Positions 44,108 through 53,363 of a stretch of 64,000 nt of DNA are shown here, in pieces. Within the stretch, counting starts at the first letter, position 1, and each line of letters begins with the position of its first letter. Source of the DNA: MPNP01 sp965221445. Its GTDB lineage: Bacteria > Pseudomonadota > Alphaproteobacteria > Rhodobacterales > Rhodobacteraceae. The stretch lies in NCBI GenBank assembly GCA_965221445.1, contig CBDCSF010000013.1, forward strand, positions 496,001-560,000, in the 5' to 3' direction. The notes beneath the pieces are model-generated. The model did no database searches and had not been told where the DNA came from. It worked only from the letters and a program-made list of their open reading frames with translations. The translations under genes and the position numbers were made by a program.

Positions 44108-45517
44108 ATGGTAGAGCATTACACCCTGAACGGTCAAAGTGGTAGAGAATATGGTGGTTCCGGGCAAAGAAATTTCATTGTGACGGGTCAAAACCAACAC
44201 ACGACAATCACGGATTTTGCCCACTATGAAGACACTATTGACCTGACTGACCACGACTTAACTTGGGATGATATCAAGGATAACATTAGATCAGAATGGA
44301 GAACTAAATCTGAAAAGGCGGTTATTGTCGTTGACCTTAGAGAATTTGGACTCGGTCAGATAACTATCGAATTCTATTCTATAGCTGGTTATAAGAACCC
44401 TGAGGAACTTCCTTATTTCATTAAAAACATGTTTCTTTTTGGCCCAGGGACACGTGGTGACGATAATCTGACAGGAACCTCTGAAGCTGATACAATTCAG
44501 GGTCATTTCGGGAATGATACTCTCAGAGGTTTAGGTGGAGATGATCACCTTGATGGTGGCTTGGGTAAGGACAAGATGTATGGTGGCACTGGCGATGACA
44601 CTATGCATGGCGGCGCTGGTAATGACTACATGGAAGGTGGTGCCGGCGACGATAAGATGTATGGCGGTGCCGGTGATGATGAAATGCATGGCGGTGCTGG
44701 TGAGGATACCATGCTTGGCGATGCTGGCAACGACACCATGTATGGCTATTCCGAAAATGACTGGATGGAAGGCATGCGTGGTGATGACATCATGTATGGT
44801 GATCTGGGTGACGACACGATGTATGGTGATAGCGTTGGTGGTTCTGGCGATGGCAACGACACGATGTATGGTGGTGGTGGCAACGACAAGATGTATGGTG
44901 GCGGTGGCAACGACTATATGAGTGGTGCCCATGGCAATGACTATATGGAAGGTGGTGCTGGCAAGGATGAAATGTGGGGTGGATCCGGCATTGACGAAAT
45001 GTATGGCGGTGACGGTGATGACACGATGGATGGCGGTTCTGAGAAAGACTATATGTATGGTGGTGACGGCAAGGACACCATGAAAGGTGGTGGTGGCAGC
45101 GACGAGATGTATGGTGGTTCTGGCAACGACATCATGGATGGCCAATCAGGTAATGACGTGATGTATGGCGGTGCAGGCAATGACTGGATGGTCGGCGGTT
45201 GGGGTAACGACTTTTTGGACGGCGGTGACGGTACGGATATCATCTCTGGTACTCACGGGAAGAACACGATCATTGGTGGTGCGGGCAATGACTGGCTTTT
45301 TGGCGGGAGTGGCAATGACACGTTTGTTTTTGGCCCTGGTAGCGGTGTTGACACGGTCTGGCAGTTCAATGGCACGGCGGGCAACACGGACAGGATTGAT
45401 CTTTCGGGCTATACCGACATAACAGATTTCTCTGATCTTGACATTTCGCAATACACGAACTGGTGGGGCCAGACAATGACTGTGATAAAGCTTGACGAGG
45501 AAAATAAGATCTATTAG
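44108..45517 (+). CDS. RTX (haemolysin-type calcium-binding repeat) protein
   Basis: Secreted repeat protein, 469 residues from ATG 44108 (GAGGAG seven bases upstream; ATG 44093 less likely). An N-terminal ~120-residue domain (GQNQHTTITDFAHYEDTIDL) is followed by more than 30 units of the GGxGxDxMx type, such as GGAGDDKMYGGAGDDEMHGG, which bind calcium in a parallel beta roll. A C-terminal module (NDTFVFGPGSGVDTV, RIDLSGYTDITDFSDL) follows. Such proteins leave by type I secretion, usually with a C-terminal signal. A TAG at 45515 ends the frame, but 25 further in-frame codons follow to TAA at 45595. No secretion genes are adjacent. Target unknown. Confidence 0.88.
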   Translation: MVEHYTLNGQSGREYGGSGQRNFIVTGQNQHTTITDFAHYEDTIDLTDHDLTWDDIKDNIRSEWRTKSEKAVIVVDLREFGLGQITIEFYSIAGYKNPEELPYFIKNMFLFGPGTRGDDNLTGTSEADTIQGHFGNDTLRGLGGDDHLDGGLGKDKMYGGTGDDTMHGGAGNDYMEGGAGDDKMYGGAGDDEMHGGAGEDTMLGDAGNDTMYGYSENDWMEGMRGDDIMYGDLGDDTMYGDSVGGSGDGNDTMYGGGGNDKMYGGGGNDYMSGAHGNDYMEGGAGKDEMWGGSGIDEMYGGDGDDTMDGGSEKDYMYGGDGKDTMKGGGGSDEMYGGSGNDIMDGQSGNDVMYGGAGNDWMVGGWGNDFLDGGDGTDIISGTHGKNTIIGGAGNDWLFGGSGNDTFVFGPGSGVDTVWQFNGTAGNTDRIDLSGYTDITDFSDLDISQYTNWWGQTMTVIKLDEENKIY

Positions 45518-45595
45518 TACAACTATCAGATGAATGATCTGGATGCGACGGACTTTATCTTCAATGGGGACGAAGACGCCTATTATGGAGGATAA
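45518..45595 (+). other. In-frame continuation of the RTX gene after TAG
   Basis: After TAG the same frame reads YNYQMNDLDATDFIFNGDED and then AYYGG before TAA. The aromatic and acidic residues, with DATDFIF, look like the normal end of this domain, so the TAG is probably a recent nonsense mutation or a read-through site. Confidence 0.6.
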
Positions 45596-45607
45596 CTGAA
45601 CAACAAA

Positions 45608-45634
45608 CCAGGAACCTAATGTTTCGGTTCCTGG
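45608..45634 (+). terminator. Stem-loop terminator after the RTX gene
   Basis: CCAGGAACC and GGTTCCTGG form a perfect 9-bp stem around a 9-base loop, 13 bases after the TAA at 45595. It is followed by TATTAG rather than a clear T-run, so its strength is uncertain. Its placement after the TAA, not the TAG, fits the longer RTX frame. Confidence 0.6.
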
Positions 45635-46287
45635 TATTAGGCTACACCTGTGCTGTATAAAATACTCATTTTTGAGTTATTTCCCACCAAGGTAGATTGT
45701 CTCGTTGTCTAATCTTTTCACCAGATATCGGTAGCACTTTCGTATTCCCTCAATATCAACCATTTAAATTTGGGGAACAGTTCTTGTGAAGATGGGTACT
45801 TCCCCTGCATACATGCTGTTGAAAACTCTGTGGCGTTTGTCTTTCATGGTATTGTACCCAAGGGAGTAATTGTTCACTGAAACTGAATATTATGAGAGTT
45901 TTTACCTTCGGAATGGAGGCAGTCGTGGAGGAAACCAAGACCGGCTGACCGAAGACAAGTTTGGTCACCTGCCAAGGAATCTTTATTTGGATGGGTTTGG
46001 CCTCCTTAAGTGTCGTCACCTCGAATGTAGGAATTGCGTCACGGAACCGACCTTCGGTCGGCAACCAAATCGGACAAGAGTTTAACGCCTCAATAAGGTA
46101 TAGGGATATGCAACCCTTTCTTCTCAGCCTAGGACCTTTTGTGACTAGAAAACAACGAGGAGAAAGTAATATTAAGACAAAAAACCGATTGTGAAAAAAG
46201 AATTTGCAATTATTGCACTTAAGAGTTCGCTTTTTAGGTAATAATTTTTGTATTTCATTACTACTAAATATTTTGAGTATACTTTCT
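45635..46287. other. Intergenic region between RTX gene and nudC
   Basis: 650 bases with no recognised gene. A leftward frame at 45756-46064 has no family likeness or ribosome binding site. A small hairpin, CCGACC-TTC-GGTCGG, lies near 46050. Confidence 0.35.
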
Positions 46288-47250
46288 ATGAAACTTGAAG
46301 ATTATGTTACCTTTGCAGCCCCATCCCAACTTGAGAGAAATATTGAAAAACGTACTGATGCGGATTTTACAGAGAATTCCCTTCATCACAAAGAATCACG
46401 TTTGGTACTATTCTGGAAGGGAATGCCCATGGTTGATAACCAGTCAAGCCCTGTTTTCCTGGAACCAAACAGAAAATTAGTAGAATCGTTAAATTCAAAA
46501 GTATTTCTAGGAACTTGTGTAGGTATTGATTATTTTGCCGGAGATATCACCAGGGAAAATTCACCACCGCCAAATAACGTTGCGGAAAACAGCCTGTTTG
46601 ATTCCAAACAGTACCAGCACCCTGATTTTCCGGATTATGGCTTTACAAATCTTAGAATGCTTCTTCCAACCCTCCATAACCCACATATTGCTGAATTAAT
46701 GGCAACAGGAAAAGCTCTTCTGGGGTGGCATTATGCCCATCGATTTTGTTCTTTTTGCGGTTCCCCTTCAAACGTACATAATGCGGGTTGGTCTCGAATT
46801 TGCACTAATTGCGGTACCGAACACTTTCCAAGAAGTGATCCTGTTGTCATAATGTTGATCTTGCGACAAAATCGTTTGCTTTTAGGTAGATCATACCATT
46901 GGCCTGAAGGTATGCATTCCCTTTTGGCAGGATTTATGGAACCAGGAGAATCAATTGAAGCTGCAGTGAAAAGGGAAGTTCAAGAGGAAACAGAAATAAT
47001 CGTGAATAATATCAGTTATGTGTCCTCCCAACCTTGGCCTTTTCCCACATCACTGATGATCGGCTGTAGGGGTGAAGCAATAACTGAAACCATTAACCCG
47101 CTGAAAAATGAGATAGAAAATGCCCTATGGCTGGAAAGAGAGGAGGTTATGGATATTTACGGTGGATTGAGAAAGGATATATCCCTACCGCGAAAAGGAT
47201 CAATTGCTGAATTCATCATCAGAAAATGGTTGGATGGGTCCATAAATTAA
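46288..47250 (+). CDS. nudC: NAD+ diphosphatase (NADH pyrophosphatase) NudC
   Basis: Nudix hydrolase that cleaves NAD(H) to NMN(H) and AMP, and removes NAD caps from RNA in E. coli. ATG at 46288 gives 320 residues; the frame extends upstream without support. Zinc ribbon with Cys at 154, 157, 172 and 175. Nudix box from residue 215 (GFMEPGESIEAAVKREVQEE with TEI). The NudC-specific SQPWPFP motif is at 247-253. All residues for catalysis are present. Transcribed alone. Note that a RES toxin, which attacks NAD+, is encoded in the same window, though no link is implied. Confidence 0.94.
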   Translation: MKLEDYVTFAAPSQLERNIEKRTDADFTENSLHHKESRLVLFWKGMPMVDNQSSPVFLEPNRKLVESLNSKVFLGTCVGIDYFAGDITRENSPPPNNVAENSLFDSKQYQHPDFPDYGFTNLRMLLPTLHNPHIAELMATGKALLGWHYAHRFCSFCGSPSNVHNAGWSRICTNCGTEHFPRSDPVVIMLILRQNRLLLGRSYHWPEGMHSLLAGFMEPGESIEAAVKREVQEETEIIVNNISYVSSQPWPFPTSLMIGCRGEAITETINPLKNEIENALWLEREEVMDIYGGLRKDISLPRKGSIAEFIIRKWLDGSIN

Positions 47251-47596
47251 TTGCAAGCATCTACCTTTGCTCCAAACATGGAATTCAAATAATTTCAACA
47301 GATAACAGTTATGTTTTGATCGAAATTAATCCCTATTGAGATGAAAACTGTTGTCTAAATCAGAATTAGCGAAAATCGGACTAACCACTACTGAATTTTC
47401 CACGAACCGGGCAGATAACGGTCAGAACTCTCAGCCAAGACTCTTACCTGGGTATTGATTGATGCTAGAACCCACAATCCAAGTAAACAATAAATGGGCA
47501 ATATCGGAAATCAAAACAGTGTAAGAGGAGAACCTTGAACTTGGCGATTATCAGGTCAATTCTGATCAATTCATTCAGTGTAATTTAGTTAAAATG
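47251..47596. other. Intergenic region between nudC and pheA (convergent)
   Basis: 345 A+T-rich bases between convergent genes. No gene, RNA or clear terminator hairpin recognised. Confidence 0.35.
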
Positions 47597-48445
47597 TTAC
47601 TCTCTTGAATTTACTTCCAACCTTGCTTTATGGGCTGGGTAAACACCAATTATTTTCAGGTAGTCAGTAAAGAACCTTAGTTCCTCCAAGGCAAGGGAGA
47701 CTCCCTTATCTTCAGGGTGACCTTCAATTTCTGCAAAAAACTGTGTAGCGTTGAATGACCCTCCAACCATATAACTCTCCAGCTTGACCATGTTGACATT
47801 ATTGGTCGCAAAACCTCCCATAGCCTTGTAAAGGGCTGCAGGAATATTTCGAACTGCAAAAACAAAGGAAGTCATCATCCTTTCATCACGCCTGTCCCAT
47901 TTATTTTCTTTTGACATGATGATAAACCGGGTTCGATTTGTATGGTAATCCTCAATATTTTTACGGATTACCTCCAGTTTGGATATTTTACTTGCCAATC
48001 TTGATGCCAAAGCAGCGTAAGTTGGATCTTTCCTTTCTGCAACAATCCTTGCTGAACCAGAGGTATCAACCGATGACAGGGGAATTATACCATGTTCCTT
48101 CAGGAATTTTTTGCACTGTCCCAACAGAACCGGATGGCTATAAGCATATTTGACTTGTTCCAGGGATGTTCCAGGAAGAACCATCAGATTAATTTCAACC
48201 CTGACAAATTCCTCATCATTGATATAAAGTCCCGATTCAGGGAGAAGTTTGTGGATATCAGCAACCCGACCATAAATTGAGTTTTCAACCGGTAGCATTA
48301 CCTCAGCAGCTGTATTATTAACCACAGCTGATATAGCATCCTCAAATGAAATACAGGGATAATATGCCCAGCCTGGACGTGCCAATCGACAGGCCTGGTG
48401 CGAATATGCACCCAATTCTCCCTGGAATGAAATTACTTTTCTCAA
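47597..48445 (-). CDS. pheA: Prephenate dehydratase
   Basis: Converts prephenate to phenylpyruvate in phenylalanine synthesis. Monofunctional, 282 residues, no chorismate mutase domain. N-terminal ISFQGELGAYSHQACR, then LPVENSIYGRVADIHKLL, the catalytic TNRTRFIIMS motif (Thr and Arg), and a C-terminal ACT domain (FVFAVRNIPAALYKAMGGFA, NNVNMVKLESYMVGG) for feedback by phenylalanine. The ESRP motif of the ACT domain reads ESYM here. TTG start at 48445 with a weak ribosome binding site. Divergent from the cytochrome gene. Confidence 0.95.
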   Translation of the reverse strand: MRKVISFQGELGAYSHQACRLARPGWAYYPCISFEDAISAVVNNTAAEVMLPVENSIYGRVADIHKLLPESGLYINDEEFVRVEINLMVLPGTSLEQVKYAYSHPVLLGQCKKFLKEHGIIPLSSVDTSGSARIVAERKDPTYAALASRLASKISKLEVIRKNIEDYHTNRTRFIIMSKENKWDRRDERMMTSFVFAVRNIPAALYKAMGGFATNNVNMVKLESYMVGGSFNATQFFAEIEGHPEDKGVSLALEELRFFTDYLKIIGVYPAHKARLEVNSRE

Positions 48446-48563
48446 TTTATCACTCTACTCACAAAATAATCTTGCTTAGAAATTAACCCTAGATATTGCA
48501 TAATTAGGTGGAGTTACATTACATAGGATTTGAATGAACTATTTCTAAAATTTGGAACATTTC

Positions 48564-49076
48564 ATGTTTGATACAATGACTTCTACCAAAATTGTAGCTG
48601 CCCTTTGTGGTGCATTGCTATTTTTTCTTATAGGCAATTGGGCAGCAGAGTCAATTTACCATGTCGAAAGCAAAAACCCTGGGGTAATAGAATTGGTTGC
48701 CTTGCAGGAAACAGATGAAAGTGAAGTAGAAGAAACCCCTCAGGTTGATATGGGTGAGATGCTTACCTCAGCAGATGTAACCAAGGGTAAGAGGGTTTTC
48801 ACTAAATGTCAGGCCTGTCATAAGTTGGAGGATGGACAAAACACAGTTGGACCACATTTGTATCAAATTATTGATAGGGAGGTTGGTATTGTAGATGGTT
48901 ACAAGTACTCATCAGCCATGGCCGATTTTGAAGGAACGTGGACTATTGAGGAAATAAGCCAGTATTTAATCAATCCCAAGCAATATTTACCCGGTACGAA
49001 AATGGTTTTTGCCGGTTTAAGGAAAGATACCGATAGAGCCAACTTGATTGCCTATCTGATTGATGCGGCAAAGTAA
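48564..49076 (+). CDS. Membrane-anchored cytochrome c (CycM-type)
   Basis: Class I cytochrome c of the c552/CycM kind that carries electrons from bc1 to aa3 oxidase. ATG at 48564 gives 170 residues. An N-terminal membrane anchor at about residues 8-30 (IVAALCGALLFFLIGNWAAE) is followed by an acidic linker, then haem motif CQACH (Cys 82, Cys 85, His 86), GPHLYQIIDREVG, and the axial Met at 147 in PGTKMVFAG. Divergent from pheA, a pairing seen in alphaproteobacteria. A gene for the small subunit IV of the aa3 oxidase is also in the window (60833-60967). Confidence 0.92.
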   Translation: MFDTMTSTKIVAALCGALLFFLIGNWAAESIYHVESKNPGVIELVALQETDESEVEETPQVDMGEMLTSADVTKGKRVFTKCQACHKLEDGQNTVGPHLYQIIDREVGIVDGYKYSSAMADFEGTWTIEEISQYLINPKQYLPGTKMVFAGLRKDTDRANLIAYLIDAAK

Positions 49077-49279
49077 AGTTTAAACAACAAGCGAAATTGT
49101 ACTGAATCTATAATTGGTATTGTTTGATAAAAAATTCTTTACAAAACTGAGGGATGTTCTTCGTTACCTGTAATTAAGGTCCCTAATGATTGTACTGATA
49201 ACTTAATTTTGATGGGCATTTCCCTCGGGAATAACTACACTTCATAATGTATCAAGAACTTTAAAACGAAGGTCGATAA

Positions 49280-51157
49280 ATGATGAATTACTTAAGTAAT
49301 GGTATTAGGGTATTTTTGATATCTCTTCTTGTCTCAGTAATGGGTACAACAATTGTTTCCAGTGAACAAGAACAAGAGATTATAGTGGCACATGGGATTT
49401 CGAAATTCGGAAATTTAAAGTACTCAGGTGATTTCAAACATTTTGACTATGTAAATCCTTCGGCACCCAAGGGTGGTGAAATTTCCATTTCTACCTGGGG
49501 AAGTTTTGATTCAATGAATCCCTATAGCCGAAAAGGAATATCCGGTGCATTATCTTCAATTTTCTTTGAAAGTCTCCTGGTCGGTAATGCTGACGAAGTG
49601 AGTGCTGATTATGGATTGGTAGCAGAAACCATAGAATATCCAAAAGACAGAAGTTGGGTTATTTTCAATCTCCGACCTGAAGCCAGGTTTTCGGATGGCT
49701 CTGAACTAACTGCAGAGGATATACTTTTCACTTATGAACTTTTTCTCAACGAAGGATTGTCATCATTCAAAGCCGAATTGGGTAAAGCTGTAGCCACGGC
49801 AGAAATTCTTTCGCCATATCAAATTAAATTCACGTTCAAAACAGATGGCCGCGCATCATTGGACGATATTTCCTTGGTGGGAGGATTACCCATATTTTCC
49901 AAGAAATGGTTTGAGGAGACTGGAGCAAAACTTGATGAATCCAGATTGGAACCAGCGTTGGGATCCGGTCCCTATGTTCTGGATACACTGGATGTTAACA
50001 AAAGAGTGGTTTATAAAAGGAATCCTGATTACTGGGGATGGCATGTACCAGCCATGGTAGGACAGAGTAATTTTGACCGGATCAGAATTGAATATTTTGC
50101 TGATGCAGAAGCTTCCTTTGAAGGATTTAAGGCAGGAGAAACCACTTTTCGTCCAGAAAGCGTCTCCAAGAACTGGGCAACAAGGTATGATTTTCCTGCA
50201 GTCGAAAAGGGATGGGTTGTCAAAAAGGAAATACCAGATGGTAACCTGCCAAATGGCCAGAGTTTTGCCTTTAACCTTCGGAAAGAAAAATTTCAGGATA
50301 TAAGGGTAAGGGAAGCGATTTCCCTCATGTTTAATTTTGAATGGACCAACGCCACAACATTTCATGATTTGTATGCAAGGATAGATGCCTTCTGGGAAAA
50401 CAGCCATCTCAAGGCAACAGGATTACCTACATCCGAAGAGTTGATCGTTTTGGAACCATTACGAGATCTTTTGCCTGAAGAAATCTTTACCGAGGAGCCT
50501 GTTATTTCTCCAATTTCCAATCCCGAAAGAAGACTAGACCGAAGAAATTTAAGGGCAGCATCCAGATTACTGGATGAAGCCGGTTGGTTTGTCGGGGATG
50601 ACGGAATGCGAAAAAACGCAGATGGCCAGCAACTTGATATTGAGTTCTTGACCGCCTCAGCTACCTTCGAACGGATAATCCAGCCCTATGTGGAAAATCT
50701 CAAGCAACTGGGAGTAAATGCCTATTTAACGAAAATCGATTCTGCCCAACTTAGACAAAGAGAAAAGGATCGTGATTTTGATATCACAACCTCAAGTTTT
50801 TCGATCAGTTTTGAACCTGGTGGTTCTTTAAGACAATATCTCGGATCAGAACATGTAGATGGTATTTTCAACGATACCGGACTTTCTAATCCAGCAGTTG
50901 ACAAGATCATTACGTATATATTGGATGCCCAGACAATTGAGGAACTCGAAAGAGGTGTTATTGCCTTGGACAGGGTTCTAAGGCAGCAGAGAATCGTGGT
51001 ATTTCATTGGTACCGTGACTTCCATACAGTAGCATATTACGACATGTACGAATATCCTGAAAATATTCCACCATTTTCTTTGGGATTTTTGGATTTTTGG
51101 TGGTCCAATGAGGAGAAACGCCAGAATCTGATATCGCAGGGTGCCATTAGCAACTAG
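49280..51157 (+). CDS. yejA: Peptide ABC transporter substrate-binding protein (YejA-like)
   Basis: Periplasmic binding protein of the SBP_bac_5 class, 625 residues. Signal peptide at residues 1-28 (FLISLLVSVMGTTIVSS). The mature part opens with AHGISKFGNLKYSGDFKHFDYVNPSAPKGG in separate blocks, typical of YejA, which binds longer peptides such as microcin C. ATG ATG at 49280 with GAAGG upstream. First gene of yejABEF; the permease follows by 14 bases. Substrate likely oligopeptides; not proven. Confidence 0.93.
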   Translation: MMNYLSNGIRVFLISLLVSVMGTTIVSSEQEQEIIVAHGISKFGNLKYSGDFKHFDYVNPSAPKGGEISISTWGSFDSMNPYSRKGISGALSSIFFESLLVGNADEVSADYGLVAETIEYPKDRSWVIFNLRPEARFSDGSELTAEDILFTYELFLNEGLSSFKAELGKAVATAEILSPYQIKFTFKTDGRASLDDISLVGGLPIFSKKWFEETGAKLDESRLEPALGSGPYVLDTLDVNKRVVYKRNPDYWGWHVPAMVGQSNFDRIRIEYFADAEASFEGFKAGETTFRPESVSKNWATRYDFPAVEKGWVVKKEIPDGNLPNGQSFAFNLRKEKFQDIRVREAISLMFNFEWTNATTFHDLYARIDAFWENSHLKATGLPTSEELIVLEPLRDLLPEEIFTEEPVISPISNPERRLDRRNLRAASRLLDEAGWFVGDDGMRKNADGQQLDIEFLTASATFERIIQPYVENLKQLGVNAYLTKIDSAQLRQREKDRDFDITTSSFSISFEPGGSLRQYLGSEHVDGIFNDTGLSNPAVDKIITYILDAQTIEELERGVIALDRVLRQQRIVVFHWYRDFHTVAYYDMYEYPENIPPFSLGFLDFWWSNEEKRQNLISQGAISN

Positions 51158-51171
51158 CAGGTAAAACTTAA

Positions 51172-52257
51172 ATGGGAGCCTACATCCTAAGGCGCTTGGC
51201 CTTAGTTATCCCCACCCTCTTGGGAATCATGATCATCAACTTCACCCTGGTACAATTCGTACCAGGGGGACCGATTGAGCAGATCATTGCTGAAATGGAA
51301 GGCGAAGGTGATGTATTCGCCAATTTTGCAGGTACAGGTAATGAGATCGCCAGTGAACAGTTTGGTTCTGATGAAAAATATCTTGGCGCCAGCGGTTTAC
51401 CGGAAGAGTTTCTGAAAGAACTTGAAATACAGTTCGGATTTGACAAACCTCCTCTGGAGAGGTTCCTAAACATGCTCTGGGACTACATCCGTTTGGATTT
51501 TGGCGAGAGTTACTTCAGATCCATTGGGGTTATTGATCTTGTTCTTGAGAAAATGCCAGTTTCCATATCCCTTGGCTTATGGTCAACCTTACTGGCTTAT
51601 TGGATTTCAATTCCCTTGGGGGTCAGAAAGGCTGTAAGGGATGGCAGTAAATTTGATACCTGGACTTCGGGTGCAGTCATTATTGGATATGCAATCCCCG
51701 GTTTTCTCTTTGCCATTCTGCTTCTGGTTGTATTTGCAGGGGGTTCATACTTCAAGATATTTCCCTTGAGAGGATTGGTTTCTGATAATTTTGCCGATCT
51801 TTCAATATTTGGTAAAATCCTTGATTATTTCTGGCATATTGCTTTGCCAGTTTTTGCATCCACTATTTCAGCCTTTGCTACACTGACCCTTTTGACCAAG
51901 AACACCTTTCTTGAGGAGATTAACAAACAATACGTAATGACGGCCAGGGCCAAAGGATTGGCCGAGCGAAGGGTACTCTATGGTCATATATTCCGCAATG
52001 CCATGCTGGTGGTTATCTCCGGTTTTCCAGCTATCTTTGTTGCGGTATTTTTCAGCGGTTCACTCATTATCGAAACCATTTTTTCTTTGGATGGCTTGGG
52101 GCGACTGGGTTTTGAAGCAGCTGTGGCCAGAGACTATCCGGTAATTTTTGGCACACTTTTTGTATTTGGATTACTTGGATTAATTGTCGGTATTATCTCC
52201 GACCTGACCTATGTCTGGATTGATCCACGGATAGATTTTGAATCAAGAGAAAATTGA
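51172..52257 (+). CDS. yejB: Peptide ABC transporter permease YejB
   Basis: Inner-membrane permease of the DppB/OppB class, 361 residues, six helices. N-terminal YILRRLALVIPTLLGIMIIN, the long YejB-specific insertion between residues 40 and 90, and the EAA loop (YVMTARAKGLAERRVLYGHI) that contacts the ATPase. Its stop overlaps the start of yejE (TGATG), so translation is coupled. Confidence 0.94.
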   Translation: MGAYILRRLALVIPTLLGIMIINFTLVQFVPGGPIEQIIAEMEGEGDVFANFAGTGNEIASEQFGSDEKYLGASGLPEEFLKELEIQFGFDKPPLERFLNMLWDYIRLDFGESYFRSIGVIDLVLEKMPVSISLGLWSTLLAYWISIPLGVRKAVRDGSKFDTWTSGAVIIGYAIPGFLFAILLLVVFAGGSYFKIFPLRGLVSDNFADLSIFGKILDYFWHIALPVFASTISAFATLTLLTKNTFLEEINKQYVMTARAKGLAERRVLYGHIFRNAMLVVISGFPAIFVAVFFSGSLIIETIFSLDGLGRLGFEAAVARDYPVIFGTLFVFGLLGLIVGIISDLTYVWIDPRIDFESREN

Positions 52258-53363
52258 TGGCTCTTTCACAAATCAATCGGCGAAGGTTAAAGAATTTCAG
52301 TTCAAACCGTAGGGCTGTTTGGTCCTTGCGTATCTTTTTGGTGCTCTTTGTCATCTCACTGTTTTCAGAATTCATAGCCAATGAAAAACCAATACTGCTT
52401 AGTTATCGGGGAGATTTGTATTTCCCAATTCTGTCTTTTCATTCCGAGAAGGATTTTGGCGGTGAATATTTAACTGAGGCTGTCTACCGTGATATTGAAG
52501 TTAAATGTTTAATTCAAACCGGGGGGATACTGGATTGTGTTTATGAACCCGAAGAAATCATGGAGGATGCTCAGGATGGGTTCATCAACGGTGAAGAAAT
52601 ATCAAAGGGATGGATGGTATGGCCACTGATTCCTTTTTCCTATGATACCGTGGATGATTTAGGAAAGCCTGCCCCATCTGCACCGGATTCTGAACACTGG
52701 CTGGGAACTGATGATACGGCCAGGGATGTTTTGGCTAGAGTAATTTATGGGTTTCGCCTGTCCATTCTTTTCACTGGTGTGGTAACTCTCCTTACATCAA
52801 TTATTGGAATTGCTGCTGGTGCAGTGCAGGGGTACTTTGGTGGTTTGATTGATTTGTTTTTTCAGAGGTTGATTGAACTTTGGGGCTCGACACCTTCATT
52901 ATACATCATCATTATTGTTGCAGCCATCTGGCAAATGGACTTCTGGTTGCTGGTTTTCCTAATGACATTATTTGGCTGGACCAGTTTAGTTGGGGTTGTG
53001 AGGGCAGAAAGTTTCAGAGCCAGAAACTTCGAATATGTACGTGCTGCCAAGGCTTTGGGTGTTTCCAATACGGTAATTATGTTCAGGCATCTATTGCCCA
53101 ATGCAATGGTTGCGTCTGTAACCCTTCTCCCATTTATCATTACCGGAACGATCGGGTCTCTTGCAGCTCTGGATTTTCTGGGTTTTGGCTTACCATCCTC
53201 AGCTCCCTCCCTAGGCCAACTTACCCTTCAGGCTAAACAGAATCTACAGGCTCCCTGGCTTGGTTTTACTGCATTCTTCACCTTCGCCATTATGCTTTCC
53301 CTGCTGGTTTTCATTTTTGAAGGAGTCAGGGACGCTTTTGACCCAAGGAAAACGTTCCAGTGA
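52257..53363 (+). CDS. yejE: Peptide ABC transporter permease YejE
   Basis: Second permease, DppC/OppC class, 368 residues. N-terminal cytoplasmic part RRRLKNFSSNRRAVWSLRIF, a first helix, then a large periplasmic insertion of ~100 residues typical of YejE, then HWLGTDDTARDVLARVIYGF and the EAA loop (YVRAAKALGVSNTVIMFRHL). ATG at 52257 is used; an in-frame TTG at 52254 is less likely. Overlaps yejF by four bases. Confidence 0.94.
   Translation: MALSQINRRRLKNFSSNRRAVWSLRIFLVLFVISLFSEFIANEKPILLSYRGDLYFPILSFHSEKDFGGEYLTEAVYRDIEVKCLIQTGGILDCVYEPEEIMEDAQDGFINGEEISKGWMVWPLIPFSYDTVDDLGKPAPSAPDSEHWLGTDDTARDVLARVIYGFRLSILFTGVVTLLTSIIGIAAGAVQGYFGGLIDLFFQRLIELWGSTPSLYIIIIVAAIWQMDFWLLVFLMTLFGWTSLVGVVRAESFRARNFEYVRAAKALGVSNTVIMFRHLLPNAMVASVTLLPFIITGTIGSLAALDFLGFGLPSSAPSLGQLTLQAKQNLQAPWLGFTAFFTFAIMLSLLVFIFEGVRDAFDPRKTFQ

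Noticed and set aside
44531..45145. Leftward 204-codon frame full of TIH/VVA repeats
   Set aside because: Antisense shadow of the RTX repeats; periodic because the coding strand is periodic. No start signals.
44560..45300. Regular DNA repeats that could suggest a CRISPR array
   Set aside because: Units encode GGxGxDxMx protein repeats in one frame and vary at codon level; there are no unique spacers of constant size.
45756..46064. Leftward 102-codon frame upstream of nudC
   Set aside because: No recognisable domain, no ribosome binding site, and unlikely C-terminal composition.
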